A DNA stretch of 64,000 nucleotides from Bradyrhizobium erythrophlei (GCF_900142985.1 NZ_LT670849.1:1426001-1490000); one strand, 5' to 3'; positions 1 to 8,401 are shown, counted from the stretch's first letter. Translations and numbers: made by a program. The notes: generated from the sequence alone by a model not told the origin.

Positions 1-1
1 T

Positions 2-196
2 CTCGCAGGCTTCGCCCGGGATCTTGTTGGAACCAGGATGATCGGTTCGGTCAATCTCGGCTTTTTCCTGATCGCGTTGAACTATCTGTTGTCCTGGATA
101 CTCGCGATCGCCTACGGATATGTTGCCGCCGGCAAGTTCGACGTGCTGGCAGCAATCGCGGCGACGCAAGCATCACGCGCGGAGGCCAAGCGATGA
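2..196 (+). CDS. DUF485 (YjcH-like) membrane protein, 3' fragment
   Basis: The reading frame enters from the left edge, so only the last 64 residues are visible. They contain one hydrophobic segment (about residues 15-40 of the fragment) followed by a short charged tail ending in AEAKR. Its stop overlaps the start of the downstream actP gene (ATGA at 193-196), so the two are translationally coupled. In proteobacteria a small two-helix DUF485/YjcH protein sits directly upstream of the acetate permease ActP. The family call relies on that context plus the membrane-protein character, because the N-terminal part lies outside the window. Confidence 0.75.
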   Translation, partial: LAGFARDLVGTRMIGSVNLGFFLIALNYLLSWILAIAYGYVAAGKFDVLAAIAATQASRAEAKR

Positions 197-1716
197 GCCC
201 CACGCTCGGTATCTTCGTCGTCATTCTGCTGATCACACTCGCCATCACCTATTGGGCCGCGAAGCGCACTTCGACGACGGCTGATTTCTACGCAGCCGAC
301 AGCCGCCTGACCCCGGCGCAGAACGGCTTTGCGCTGGCCGGCGATTGGTGCAGCGCCGCTGCCTTTCTCGGATTCACCGGACTGACTGCACTCTATGGTA
401 TGGACGGCGCGTTTTATGCGCTCGGTCCCCTGGTTGCGTTCTGCACCGTGCTGTTTCTGATCGCCGAGCCGATGCGCAACACCGGAAAATACACGCTCGG
501 TGACATTATTCGCAGCCGCATGCAGACGCGAGCCTCGCTGTTGGCGGCAATCGCCGGCACCGTGGTCGTCAACTTTGCCTATCTGATGCCGCAGATGGCA
601 GGTGCCGGCGTGCTGGTGCGCCTTTTGACCGGCATCTCCTACGACTGGGCAGTCGTCTTCGTTGGCGTCAGCATGATAGTCTATGTCGCGTTCGGCGGCA
701 TGCTGGCGACGACCTGGGTCCAAATCGTCAAAGCCGTTTTGATGCTCTCAGCCGGCGCGATCATTATGGCGATGATCCTGGCGCAGGTGCATTTTGATCC
801 GCTCGCCCTGTTCGCGGATGCGGAACAAAAATACAGTGCCAAGTATCTGCTGCCCGGCAACTACCTGAAGAATCCGTTCGATCAGATTTCCCTCGGACTG
901 GGTTACACGCTGGGGCTTGCAGGACTGCCGCATGTCATGACCCGCTTTTATACCGTACCCGATGCCAAGGCGGCGCGGCGCTCGGTGGTCTGGGTCATGT
1001 TTCTGGCCGGCAGCTTCTTCGCAGGCACTAGCTTGTTTGGTCTCGCGGCGGCCGACTTCGTCGGACAGGACGCCATTCGCGCGGCGGACAAAGGCGGCAA
1101 TCTGGCACTGCCGCTGCTGGCGCAATATCTTGGCGGCGGCAAGGGAACTCTCGGCGGCGATCTCATGCTGGGCTTTGTCGCTGCGGTTGCGGTTGCAACC
1201 ATCCTCGCGGTCGTATCGGCTCTGACATTATCGACGTCCGGCGCGATCGCCCACGACTTCTACGTTAACTGGGTCAAGCACGGCGAGGTGGAAGGCACGA
1301 GGGAAGTGTGGATCGCCCGCGTGACGGCAGTGGTGATCGGGGTGCTGGCGATTGTGCTTGGCATTCTCGCCCAAGGCGTCAACGTCGCGGTGCTGGTTAT
1401 CCTGGCCATTTGCGTAGCCGCGAGCGCCAACTTTCCGGTCCTGATCCTGTCGTTGTTCTGGCGCCGCTTCAACACCGGCGGGGTCGTCGGCGGCATGGCC
1501 GTCGGGCTTGTGTCATCGGTAGCGCTGGCGATGATCGGACCGGCGATGCGCGGGGCTGACGCGCTCTGGCCGTTGGTCAATCCGACCATCGTGTCGCTGC
1601 CGCTGGGATTTTTAGGGGCTGTGCTGGGCACCCTGATCTGGGGCCGTGACATGAAAAACGAGGAGCGCTTTGACGCTTTCCTGTTGCAGGTTCATACCGG
1701 CATCACATCGAAGTAG
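193..1716 (+). CDS. actP: Cation/acetate symporter ActP
   Basis: Sodium:solute symporter family protein (507 aa) importing acetate or related short carboxylates across the inner membrane. The N-terminal helix followed by the FYAADSRLTPAQNGFALAGDW stretch (near residues 31-51) and the GKYTLGDIIRSR segment (about 96-107) are typical of ActP rather than of proline or pantothenate symporters. About 13 hydrophobic segments are visible. It is shorter than the roughly 550-residue enterobacterial protein, mostly at the termini. The start overlaps the DUF485 stop by four bases, giving the usual yjcH-actP pair. Exact substrate range (acetate, glycolate, pyruvate) cannot be told from sequence alone. Confidence 0.9.
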   Translation: MSPTLGIFVVILLITLAITYWAAKRTSTTADFYAADSRLTPAQNGFALAGDWCSAAAFLGFTGLTALYGMDGAFYALGPLVAFCTVLFLIAEPMRNTGKYTLGDIIRSRMQTRASLLAAIAGTVVVNFAYLMPQMAGAGVLVRLLTGISYDWAVVFVGVSMIVYVAFGGMLATTWVQIVKAVLMLSAGAIIMAMILAQVHFDPLALFADAEQKYSAKYLLPGNYLKNPFDQISLGLGYTLGLAGLPHVMTRFYTVPDAKAARRSVVWVMFLAGSFFAGTSLFGLAAADFVGQDAIRAADKGGNLALPLLAQYLGGGKGTLGGDLMLGFVAAVAVATILAVVSALTLSTSGAIAHDFYVNWVKHGEVEGTREVWIARVTAVVIGVLAIVLGILAQGVNVAVLVILAICVAASANFPVLILSLFWRRFNTGGVVGGMAVGLVSSVALAMIGPAMRGADALWPLVNPTIVSLPLGFLGAVLGTLIWGRDMKNEERFDAFLLQVHTGITSK

Positions 1717-1741
1717 AAGAGGCCCGGAATCATCCGATCAG

Positions 1742-2500
1742 ATGAAAGAGAAAACTCCCGTGACAATCAATGCCGTTGTCTTTGATGCCTATGGCACGCT
1801 CTATGACATTCAATCGGTCGCTGCCGTGACCGAACAAGCCTTTCCCGGCTACGGCGACATCATCACGCAGATCTGGCGCATCAAGCAGCTCGAATACACC
1901 TGGCTGCGCTCGTTGATGCGCCGTTACGAAGATTTCTCCGTCGTCACACGCGACTCGCTCGCTTATACGCTGCGCGTGCTCGGGCTGAGCTATGATGCAA
2001 CAGCATTCGATCGCATCATGGAGAAATATCTCCATCTCGATCTCTATCCGGATGCGTCGGCGGCACTGGCCTCTCTCAAGGGCAAAAAGCTCGCGATCCT
2101 CTCCAACGGCTCCAGCGACATGCTCAACGCGCTGGTGAACAACACGGGATTGGATCGCGTGCTGAATGCGACCATCAGCGTCGATCGAAAACGTGTCTTC
2201 AAGCCGGCGCCGGAAGCCTACACGCTGATCGAGGAAATCCTCGGCGCACGCCCGGACGAGGTGCTCTTCGTTTCGTCCAATCCGTGGGATGCTTGCGGCG
2301 CCAAGAGTTTTGGCCTGAACGTCGCATGGATCGAACGGGTGACGCCGCAGGCGATGGCGGAAGCCTGCATCAAAAGCGACGTCGTTCCGCCATTGACGAT
2401 GTTCAAGGCGCTGCGTACGCAGATGGACGAACTTGGTGTAACACCCGACCACCGCATCCGCGCTCTGTCAGAATTGTCCGGCATAGTGCGGCAAACTTGA
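1742..2500 (+). CDS. Type II haloacid dehalogenase-like hydrolase
   Basis: HAD-superfamily hydrolase of the L-2-haloacid dehalogenase type (252 aa from ATG 1742; a GTG at 1760 preceded by AAAGAGAAAA is an equally good start giving 246 aa). Motif I FDAYGTLYD carries the nucleophilic Asp near the N-terminus; motif II is ILSNGSSDML; the conserved Lys is in VFKPAPEAY; motif III is in FVSSNPWDACGAKSFG, which has the Ser-x-Asn-x-x-Asp pattern of true dehalogenases. The family removes halide from 2-haloalkanoic acids with inversion; many members act on other small carboxylates or phosphates. The gene follows actP by 25 bases, so a short-carboxylate context is plausible. Its last codons and stop lie inside the left arm of a palindrome (2484-2558). 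Confidence 0.85.
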   Translation: MKEKTPVTINAVVFDAYGTLYDIQSVAAVTEQAFPGYGDIITQIWRIKQLEYTWLRSLMRRYEDFSVVTRDSLAYTLRVLGLSYDATAFDRIMEKYLHLDLYPDASAALASLKGKKLAILSNGSSDMLNALVNNTGLDRVLNATISVDRKRVFKPAPEAYTLIEEILGARPDEVLFVSSNPWDACGAKSFGLNVAWIERVTPQAMAEACIKSDVVPPLTMFKALRTQMDELGVTPDHRIRALSELSGIVRQT

Positions 2501-2558
2501 AGTTCCTTCAATGCCGCGGCAAGTTCTTTATAGGAACTTCAAATTCAGTGCCGCACTA
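2484..2558. repeat. Long imperfect palindrome (inverted repeat 1)
   Basis: Arms TAGTGCGGCA (2484-2493) and TGCCGCACTA (2549-2558), plus inner arms TTGAAGTTCC (2497-2506) and GGAACTTCAA (2533-2542), with a loop of 26 bases. The left arm contains the stop codon of the dehalogenase gene. There is no T-run, so it does not look like a plain intrinsic terminator. It is immediately followed by a second palindrome of the same size. Confidence 0.85.
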
Positions 2559-2572
2559 AGAACCATAAGTTG

Positions 2573-2647
2573 CTAGAGCTCCCTTGATTTCGAAGTTCGC
2601 ATCAGAGGTCGCCGCGAGGGTTTGCGAAATTCGAAATCGAGCTCTAG
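2573..2647. repeat. CTAG-tipped palindrome (inverted repeat 2)
   Basis: 75-base palindrome: outer arms CTAGAGCTC (2573-2581) and GAGCTCTAG (2639-2647), middle arms GATTTCGAA (2586-2594) and TTCGAAATC (2630-2638), inner arms TTCGCA (2596-2601) and TGCGAA (2623-2628). Parts of it recur, rearranged, at 46357-46397, and two CTAG-tipped palindromes of equal length lie at 42480-42647, which points to a family of short dispersed elements. Confidence 0.85.
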
Positions 2648-2671
2648 TCGCCCGCCACCCGTGAGCCTTGA

Positions 2672-3127
2672 ATGAGTCTTGAGTCCGTCCGAGCCTTCTT
2701 CGCCGAGAGGGCGCCTGAAATCACCGTGATTGAATCATCCAAGAGCTCGGCGACGGTGGCACTCGCCGCCGAAGCCTATGGCGTCGAGCCCGCGCGGATC
2801 GCAAAGACCTTGAGCCTTCGCGTTGGCGAGCAGGTGATCCTGATCGTCGCCAGCGGCACCTCGCGGATGGACAATAAAAAGGTCAAGGCGCGCTTCGGCG
2901 GCAAACCGAAAATGCTCGGCCTCGATGAAGTCGCCGACATTACCGGACATGAAGTGGGCGGCGTCTGTCCGTTCGGACTGAAGACCCCGCTGCCTATCTA
3001 TTGCGACATTTCGCTGAAGGACTTTGACGAGGTCGTGCCCGCAGCAGGTTCGATCAACAGCGCGGTGCGGATTGCACCATCGCTCATGGCCGAGCTCGTC
3101 GCCGCCGAGTGGGTCGATGTGTGCTAG
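2672..3127 (+). CDS. YbaK/EbsC-type aminoacyl-tRNA editing protein
   Basis: Single-domain protein of 151 aa of the YbaK/ProRS-editing family, which hydrolyses mischarged tRNAs (for example Cys-tRNAPro or Ala-tRNAPro) in the cytoplasm. Features are the TVALAAEAYGVEPARIAKTL segment near residues 28-47, the conserved basic KKVKARFGGKPKMLG stretch (about 68-82) and GHEVGGVCPFGL (about 91-102), which forms the substrate pocket. Length matches stand-alone editing proteins. It begins 24 bases after a palindrome and lacks a strong ribosome binding site. Which mischarged tRNA it acts on cannot be assigned from the sequence. Confidence 0.85.
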   Translation: MSLESVRAFFAERAPEITVIESSKSSATVALAAEAYGVEPARIAKTLSLRVGEQVILIVASGTSRMDNKKVKARFGGKPKMLGLDEVADITGHEVGGVCPFGLKTPLPIYCDISLKDFDEVVPAAGSINSAVRIAPSLMAELVAAEWVDVC

Positions 3128-3132
3128 GCGCG

Positions 3133-3441
3133 TTAATATTGATAGCCACGCCGGACCGACGGCTGCCGCGAAGCCTGCGGCGGTGGAGCGTTGTCGCTGT
3201 CGCTTGATTCGAACACGGCGCGGCATGGCGCGCTGAGCTGTGGCGTGTTCGCTTGCAAACAGGCCACAATCCGGTTCTCGTCAGGTATCGCGGCTCCGCA
3301 CAGGCGGAACACATCGGGAGTGCAAGCCATCTGCTGCTCCATGGTACCGCGATGTTCCTGAGCCAGGGCCGTCGTTCCGGCGGCAGCCGTGGCCGCCAAT
3401 CCGACCAAAGCAAATATCTGGAAAAATCGGTGCGTTCGCAT
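3133..3441 (-). CDS. Small exported cysteine-rich-repeat protein
   Basis: 102 aa protein started at 3441, where the sequence AGAGGAAGGGGGCG gives a strong ribosome binding site; a longer upstream frame has no support. A signal peptide (about residues 1-26, ending ...TTALAQ) is followed by one Cys-rich repeat: ACTPDVFRLC, then VACLQANTPQLSAPC (about residues 33-72). The spacing of four cysteines and the CL.....LS..C pattern resemble the Cys-rich repeat family (PF00839), common as tiny periplasmic proteins in Bradyrhizobium-type genomes with no known function. The tail is Pro/Gln/Arg-rich. It ends five bases from the convergent YbaK gene. Confidence 0.75.
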   Translation of the reverse strand: MRTHRFFQIFALVGLAATAAAGTTALAQEHRGTMEQQMACTPDVFRLCGAAIPDENRIVACLQANTPQLSAPCRAVFESSDSDNAPPPQASRQPSVRRGYQY

Positions 3442-3571
3442 GATCGCCCCCTTCCTCTTCAGCACGTGAGTCATCGTCCCGGCGAACCGGTTCATCCAGC
3501 AAACTAAATCAATGAGGCTAGGACGGGTTCGCGCCGAACAAAAAAATGTGAGCGAACATGAAAAATGGCGC

Positions 3572-4561
3572 CTATTCCACCCTGCCGATGCGTTTGACCG
3601 CCGCGACGAGGCGAGCACTGTCGGTCTCGACGAATTTTGCAAATTCCGGCGCGTCCATGTAGGCGACCGGACTTCCCGCAGTCTCGAAGGTCTTGATCAC
3701 CTCGGGATTTTTCACGCTTTGCGCCATCGCTTCGCGCAGCCTTGTCATGATCGGTTGCGGCAGCGCCTTCTGCGCAAAGAGGCCGGCCCAGATGTAAAAC
3801 TCGACGTCCTGGTAGCCGCGTTCCTTGAACGTCGGCAGATCGGGGAAACTCGCGATGCGCTCGGCGCCCCAGTTGGCGAGCACACGCATCTTGCCGTCAT
3901 CGACGAGCTGGCGCAGCGTCCCCGGCGCCGAGGCGACCGCATCCACCGTCCCGGTCAGGATCGCATTCAGCGCAGGCGCCGCGCCGCGATAGGGAATATG
4001 TTGCAGTTTAATGCCGGCCGAAGCCGCGAACATTTCCATCGCGACATGCAGCGTGCCGTAAGGGCCGGACGAGCCGTAGCGGATTTCACCGGGGCGCTTC
4101 CTGGCATCGGCCACGAATTCTTCCAGCGTCTTCCATGGCGCCGATGCCGGGATTGCGAGCAAGGTCGGATCAGCCAGCACGCGCGCCACCGGCGCAAATT
4201 GCGAGACTTCATAAACCGCCGGGCGATCGAAAAGACGATCGGCCTCGGGCAGCACCGCAAGCGACGACAGCGTCATCAGCAAGGTATAGCCATCGGGTTC
4301 GGCACGCGCCGCCGCCGCGTTGCCGATCGCACCGCCCGCCCCGCCGGCGCGGTTGTCGACGATCACCGATTTGCCGAGGATCTGCTCGAGTGCGTGCGCG
4401 ATGGGACGCGCCGCCAGGTCAGCCTGCCCGCCGGCCGGAAACGGCACGATCATCGAGATCGTGTGCGTCGGCCAGTCCATCGCCACCATCGCGGACGATG
4501 GCCGCGCGGCGGACAACAGCGGCAGCGCGGCGGTCGCTTTCAGCAATTCACGTCGGTTCAT
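3572..4561 (-). CDS. Bug-family tripartite tricarboxylate transporter substrate-binding protein
   Basis: 329 aa periplasmic solute-binding protein of the Bug/TctC family. The start at 4561 is preceded by GGGGGAAACTGCCG and opens with MNRRELLKATAALPLL, a Tat-like or long Sec signal. The family signature at the mature N-terminus is visible as MIVPFPAGGQADLAARPIA (about residues 38-56), followed by VDNRAGGAGGAIGNAAAARAEPDGYTL-type sequence that lines the ligand site, and AHIPYRGAAPAL-like sequence around residue 150 (here QHIPYRGAAPAL). No TctA/TctB membrane partners are nearby, as is usual for Bug proteins, so ligand (carboxylate, aromatic acid or amino acid) is unknown. It lies 109 bases downstream of the LysR gene on the same strand. 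Confidence 0.9.
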   Translation of the reverse strand: MNRRELLKATAALPLLSAARPSSAMVAMDWPTHTISMIVPFPAGGQADLAARPIAHALEQILGKSVIVDNRAGGAGGAIGNAAAARAEPDGYTLLMTLSSLAVLPEADRLFDRPAVYEVSQFAPVARVLADPTLLAIPASAPWKTLEEFVADARKRPGEIRYGSSGPYGTLHVAMEMFAASAGIKLQHIPYRGAAPALNAILTGTVDAVASAPGTLRQLVDDGKMRVLANWGAERIASFPDLPTFKERGYQDVEFYIWAGLFAQKALPQPIMTRLREAMAQSVKNPEVIKTFETAGSPVAYMDAPEFAKFVETDSARLVAAVKRIGRVE

Positions 4562-4670
4562 CGGCAGTTTCCCCCCAAGTCTTGTTTTTCTGCTCGACTG
4601 GTTACACCAACCGAGGCGGAGGGTGAACTGCGCAATAGGTTGGACGGAGCGCAAAAGCGCTCCCCTGCCC

Positions 4671-5597
4671 TTATGCGCGGCGCGATGACTTTGGTTTTTT
4701 CACCCTGCCGAAATGTTCGGCGAGAAAATCGCCCAAGGCCTCGACGCGCGCGGGACGCGGCCCGCCCGGCGGCATCACCAGATGCACCGCGCCTTCCGGC
4801 TGTGACCAGCCTTTCAGAATGACTTCGACCTCGCCCGACCGGATGGCGTCGCCGGCGATGAAATCCGGCAGATCGGCAATCCCCAGGCCTGCGATCACAG
4901 ACGGCAACACCGCTTCGCCGTTGTTGACACGAAGCTGGCCCGCCGGGCGCACGCTCACCTCGTCGCCTTCTGCATTGCTGTAGTGCCAGACGTCGGCGGT
5001 CGAGAGGTAGGCGTAACTGAAGCATTTGTGTTGCGCGAGGTGCATCGGATGGGTCGGCCGGCCATGGCGTTTCAGATAGGAAGCGGCGGCCACCGTATGA
5101 CGCGGCATCGCACATAGCCGCCGCGCGATCAGCGAGGAATCCGGCAGCCGCGCAATCCGCAGCGCGGCGTCAAAGCCCTCGCCGATCAGATCGACCGTCG
5201 CATCGCTCAAGTGGAGATCGATGGAAACGTCGGGATAGGCTTCGAGAAATTTCGGCAGGATCGGCGCCACCGCCTTCACCCCGAAGGTCATCGGCACCGC
5301 GAGGCGAACGAGCCCGCGCGGCACGATCGACTGCGCCAGCGCCTCGTTCTCCGCTGCCTCGCCGTCGGCCAGCAGCCGCTGGGCGCGTCCGGAGAGTTTC
5401 TGTCCGGCGTCGGTGAGTGCAAGCCGGCGCGAAGTGCGGTTGAACAGCCGCGCTCCGAGCCGCTCCTCGAGGCGGGTAACTGCCTTGGATACCGTGGCCT
5501 TCGACAGCGCCAACTCGCTGGCCGCCGCGGCAAAGGAACGTAACTCGACGACTTTGGCGAAAATCGCCAGCCCCTCGAAATCCGGAAGTTTGGCCAT
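4671..5597 (-). CDS. LysR-family transcriptional regulator
   Basis: 308 aa. The N-terminal winged helix-turn-helix is clear (FAKVVELRSFAAAASELALS, then SKAVTRLEERLGARLFNRT at about residues 35-53), followed by a C-terminal effector-binding domain of the PBP2 CrgA-like type. GAGGGGCC upstream of 5597 is the ribosome binding site. It is divergent from the pirin gene across a 116-base AT-rich gap containing GAAAC/GTTTC half-sites, so it most likely regulates pirin and wrbA in addition to itself. LysR proteins in this subgroup often respond to aromatic or quinoid compounds; that ligand is inference. Confidence 0.9.
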   Translation of the reverse strand: MAKLPDFEGLAIFAKVVELRSFAAAASELALSKATVSKAVTRLEERLGARLFNRTSRRLALTDAGQKLSGRAQRLLADGEAAENEALAQSIVPRGLVRLAVPMTFGVKAVAPILPKFLEAYPDVSIDLHLSDATVDLIGEGFDAALRIARLPDSSLIARRLCAMPRHTVAAASYLKRHGRPTHPMHLAQHKCFSYAYLSTADVWHYSNAEGDEVSVRPAGQLRVNNGEAVLPSVIAGLGIADLPDFIAGDAIRSGEVEVILKGWSQPEGAVHLVMPPGGPRPARVEALGDFLAEHFGRVKKPKSSRRA

Positions 5598-5619
5598 GGC
5601 CCCTCAAGGTTTAAAAACA

Positions 5620-5643
5620 GAAACCATATGTTTCAATTGTTTC
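5620..5643. promoter_or_regulatory. Candidate LysR operator between regulator and pirin
   Basis: Dyad GAAAC-N5-GTTTC (5620-5634), with ATG/CAT-rich centre, followed by a further GTTTC half-site at 5639-5643. It lies in the shared upstream region of divergent genes, in an AT-rich island (about 5605-5655), where LysR sites (T-N11-A type dyads) are expected. Position and symmetry are seen; binding is inferred. Confidence 0.45.
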
Positions 5644-5713
5644 TATTTATAGATGAATGCAGGGGGTTTATCCAGATGGCCATGTGAACTTTCAGAACTT
5701 GATGGAGTACCTC

Positions 5714-6412
5714 ATGCTTGACCTTCGACCTTTCAACCGCCTGGGCGCCGCCGATCACGGCTGGCTGAAGGCGAAACACCATTTTTCGTTCGGCTCTCAT
5801 TACGATCCCGACAATATGGGCTTCGGTGCACTTCGCGTCTGGAACGACGACGAGATCGCGCCCAACACCGGCTTTCCTGCGCATCCCCACGCCAACATGG
5901 AAATCATCACCTATGTGCGCGAAGGTGCGATCACGCATCAGGACAGCCTCGGCAACAAGGGCCGTACCGAAGCCGGCGACGTCCAGGTGATGAGCGCGGG
6001 AAGCGGCATCCGTCACTCCGAATACAATCTGGAGCCCAAGCCGACCAAGATTTTCCAGATCTGGATCCAGCCGACCACATCGGGCGGCGCGCCGACCTGG
6101 GGCGCCAAGCCGTTTCCCAAAGCGGATCGATCCGGCCAGTTCGTTGCGATCGCGAGCGGACAGGCGGACGACAAGGACGCACTGCCGATCCGTGCCAATG
6201 CGCGCGTACTGGCTGCGACATTGAAGGCAGGCGAAAGCGCGCAGTACACCCCGACCAAGGCGCGCCGTCTCTATCTCGTGCCCGCCGTCGGCAAGGTCGA
6301 AGTCAACGGCGTCAACGTCAATGCCCGCGACGGCCTCGCGATCAGCGACGAAGCGCAGATCAAGATCACCGCGCTGGAAGATTCCGAACTGGTGCTGGTC
6401 GACGCGGCGTAA
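5714..6412 (+). CDS. Pirin-family bicupin protein
   Basis: 232 aa from ATG 5714 (GGAG ten bases upstream); an upstream in-frame ATG at 5657 would add 19 residues without a binding site. The N-terminal cupin has the pirin metal motif: FPAHPHANMEIITYV (His, His, Glu around residues 57-64) and SGIRHSEYN (His near 101). Pirins in this clade are often quercetinase-like dioxygenases or redox-sensing proteins. It heads a short convergent-free group with wrbA, which is 87 bases downstream behind a strong hairpin, and is divergent from a LysR gene, supporting a role in the response to quinones or electrophiles. Confidence 0.9.
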   Translation: MLDLRPFNRLGAADHGWLKAKHHFSFGSHYDPDNMGFGALRVWNDDEIAPNTGFPAHPHANMEIITYVREGAITHQDSLGNKGRTEAGDVQVMSAGSGIRHSEYNLEPKPTKIFQIWIQPTTSGGAPTWGAKPFPKADRSGQFVAIASGQADDKDALPIRANARVLAATLKAGESAQYTPTKARRLYLVPAVGKVEVNGVNVNARDGLAISDEAQIKITALEDSELVLVDAA

Positions 6413-6441
6413 CAGCCCCTTCGCTTCTCACCCCAAACCAG

Positions 6442-6468
6442 GCATTGCCGGCACAAGGCCGGCAATGC
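6442..6468 (+). terminator. Hairpin between pirin gene and wrbA
   Basis: Perfect 11-base stem GCATTGCCGGC (6442-6452) / GCCGGCAATGC (6458-6468) with a 5-base loop, followed by TCTCCC. Without a clear T-run it may be a weak terminator, an attenuator or an mRNA-stabilising hairpin that makes wrbA expression differ from pirin. Confidence 0.6.
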
Positions 6469-6499
6469 TCTCCCGCCCCGAACCTCTCTGGAGATCCCC

Positions 6500-7099
6500 A
6501 TGACCAAAGTTCTCGTGCTTTATTATTCGGCCTACGGCCATATCGAGGCGATGGCGAACGCCGTAGCCGAAGGCGCGCGCGAAGTCGGCGCTACTGTCGA
6601 CATCAAGCGTGTTCCCGAACTGGTGCCGTTGGAAGTCGCGAAAGCCTCCTACTACAAGATCGATCAGGCGGCGCCGATCGCCAAAATCGACGATCTCGCC
6701 AATTATGACGCGATCGTCGTCGGCACCGGCACGCGCTTCGGCCGCATGGCATCTCAGATGGCGAACTTTCTTGATCAGGCCGGCGGCCTCTGGGCCAAGG
6801 GCGCGTTGCACGGCAAGGTCGGCGGCGCCTTCACCTCGAGCGCGACCCAGCATGGCGGCCAGGAGACCACGCTGTTTTCGATCATCACCAACCTGCTGCA
6901 TTTCGGCATGGTCATCGTCGGCATGAATTACGGCTTTGCCGGCCAGATGAAGCTCGATGAAGTGACGGGCGGCGCGCCCTATGGCGCCACCACGATCACT
7001 GGCGGCGACGGCAGCCGCCAGCCATCCGAGAACGAGCTCGCAGGTGCGCGCTATCAGGGCCGCGCCATCGCGGAGGCCGCGAAGAAGCTGCACGGCTAA
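6500..7099 (+). CDS. wrbA: NAD(P)H:quinone oxidoreductase WrbA
   Basis: 199 aa tetrameric FMN flavodoxin-like enzyme that reduces quinones by two electrons. The FMN phosphate loop is [14 protein letters not shown] (about residues 5-18); [19 protein letters not shown] (about 74-92) and [13 protein letters not shown] (about 113-125) are diagnostic of WrbA, as is the [11 protein letters not shown] region near residue 160. Length matches the family. CTGGAGATCCCC gives the ribosome binding site. The pairing with pirin and a LysR regulator suggests a quinone-detoxification unit. Confidence 0.95.
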   Translation: MTKVLVLYYSAYGHIEAMANAVAEGAREVGATVDIKRVPELVPLEVAKASYYKIDQAAPIAKIDDLANYDAIVVGTGTRFGRMASQMANFLDQAGGLWAKGALHGKVGGAFTSSATQHGGQETTLFSIITNLLHFGMVIVGMNYGFAGQMKLDEVTGGAPYGATTITGGDGSRQPSENELAGARYQGRAIAEAAKKLHG

Positions 7100-7104
7100 A
7101 CGCG

Positions 7105-7148
7105 ATGGGGCGGCACCTTCAACGAGGAACGCCGCCCCATCAAGTTTG
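7105..7148 (+). terminator. Likely terminator of wrbA
   Basis: Stem ATGGGGCGGC (7105-7114) / GCCGCCCCAT (7131-7140) with a 16-base loop, then CAAGTTTG. It starts six bases after the wrbA stop and lies between convergent genes, so it may serve both strands. Confidence 0.65.
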
Positions 7149-7162
7149 TCAGCACTCGAATT

Positions 7163-8401
7163 CTACCGCGCGAGACCAACGGGGCGAGCGCTGGCGGGCG
7201 ATTGGCGCCATCGCCACTGCGCCAGGCGCGCGAACAATTTCTGGCCCGGCCGCTCGATCAAATAATAGCTCGCGCTGGCGACGGCGACGAGAAACACAAG
7301 AAAGAGCAGCGTGGCCACAATCGGCAGGACCTGACCGCCGAGCACGATCAGCTTGCCGGCTTCTCCTCCCAGCGCCGAGCTTACGCCTTCCGTCGTCGTC
7401 AGCACCCGGCCTGTGATCTTCTCCGCGATCGAAACCGGCCGATCGACGAAGTTGAAGATGATGAACGCCTGCCACATGTAGATCGAATACGAAACCTTGC
7501 CGAGCCAGTCGTTGCCCCGGTTCGACATCAGACGCGAAACCGGTCCGGCCTCGAACGCAAACACGAAGACCACGGCCGAAAATACCAGCGGCGCGAAAAA
7601 CGAAGTGCCGCCGCGCCCGGCCGTTGACAGATATTCCACGATGAGGATCAGCATCGCCAATTCCGGAAATCTGGAATCAAGCATGGCTTTGGGCGTGACC
7701 TGGAACAGCCGGTAGGTCAGGTGGCCGACCAGAAAGCCATACAGGCAGCGAACAAACCCGAGGTCGTAGCTCGCATCCATGCCATGCTGCGAAAACAGGA
7801 TGAGGATCAACACGCTGAACGCCAGGATGAGCACGACCAGGACCAAGGCCGCGAAGCGAAATCGCGCCAGCCAGGTCGAACTGACGACGAGAACCGCGGC
7901 GAATACCAGATAGGTCCAGAACTCCGCGCAAATGCTCCAGCTCGGCGGATTCCAGGTCAAATGCGGGATCAGGCCGAATGACTGGCCGAAAACCAGATTG
8001 ATCGGAAGGGTGTCGAGCGAGTTGGCGCCGGTGAACGGCGGCAGATAAAAAGATGCGCCGCGCGATGCGAGCACCGCCTTGGCGCTTTCGGCCGCCACAA
8101 ACGCCAGCAACACCACCACGTGAAGCGGCCAGAGGCGGCCGAACCGGCGGATGGCAAACACACCCCAATCGTCGAGCGTCTTCAGCCGGTCGGCATAGCT
8201 GTAGGTAATGACAAAGCCGCTCAGTACGAAGAAGAAGTCGACAAAGAGATAGCCATTGCGAACGAAGTCGAGCGGATAGATGGCGCTGTAGAGATTGAGA
8301 TGAAACAATGCGACGAGCAGCGCGGCAACGCCACGCCAGCCGTCAAGCACGCGAAAATGTGCTTTCGTCGCTCCGGGAGACGAAGCCATCTCATTCTTCA
8401 T
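7163..8401 (-). CDS. Acyltransferase 3 family membrane protein (polysaccharide acylation)
   Basis: Integral membrane O-acyltransferase (412 aa from ATG 8401; ATG 8389 is a possible alternative, and a GTG at 8422 would add 7 residues). The N-terminal signature is FRVLDGWRGVAALLVALFHL, whose His is catalytic in the family, and about ten hydrophobic segments follow, with the SYSIYMWQ-type motif near the C-terminus. Such enzymes add acetyl or other acyl groups to exopolysaccharide or O-antigen units. The start lies inside the end of the upstream GNAT gene (11-base overlap), so both are probably one operon at the edge of the polysaccharide locus. Confidence 0.88.
   Translation of the reverse strand: MKNEMASSPGATKAHFRVLDGWRGVAALLVALFHLNLYSAIYPLDFVRNGYLFVDFFFVLSGFVITYSYADRLKTLDDWGVFAIRRFGRLWPLHVVVLLAFVAAESAKAVLASRGASFYLPPFTGANSLDTLPINLVFGQSFGLIPHLTWNPPSWSICAEFWTYLVFAAVLVVSSTWLARFRFAALVLVVLILAFSVLILILFSQHGMDASYDLGFVRCLYGFLVGHLTYRLFQVTPKAMLDSRFPELAMLILIVEYLSTAGRGGTSFFAPLVFSAVVFVFAFEAGPVSRLMSNRGNDWLGKVSYSIYMWQAFIIFNFVDRPVSIAEKITGRVLTTTEGVSSALGGEAGKLIVLGGQVLPIVATLLFLVFLVAVASASYYLIERPGQKLFARLAQWRWRQSPASARPVGLAR

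Noticed and set aside
3512..4822. 436-codon open frame on the plus strand
   Set aside because: Antisense to the Bug-type binding protein and part of the LysR gene; Arg/His-rich product typical of a shadow frame.
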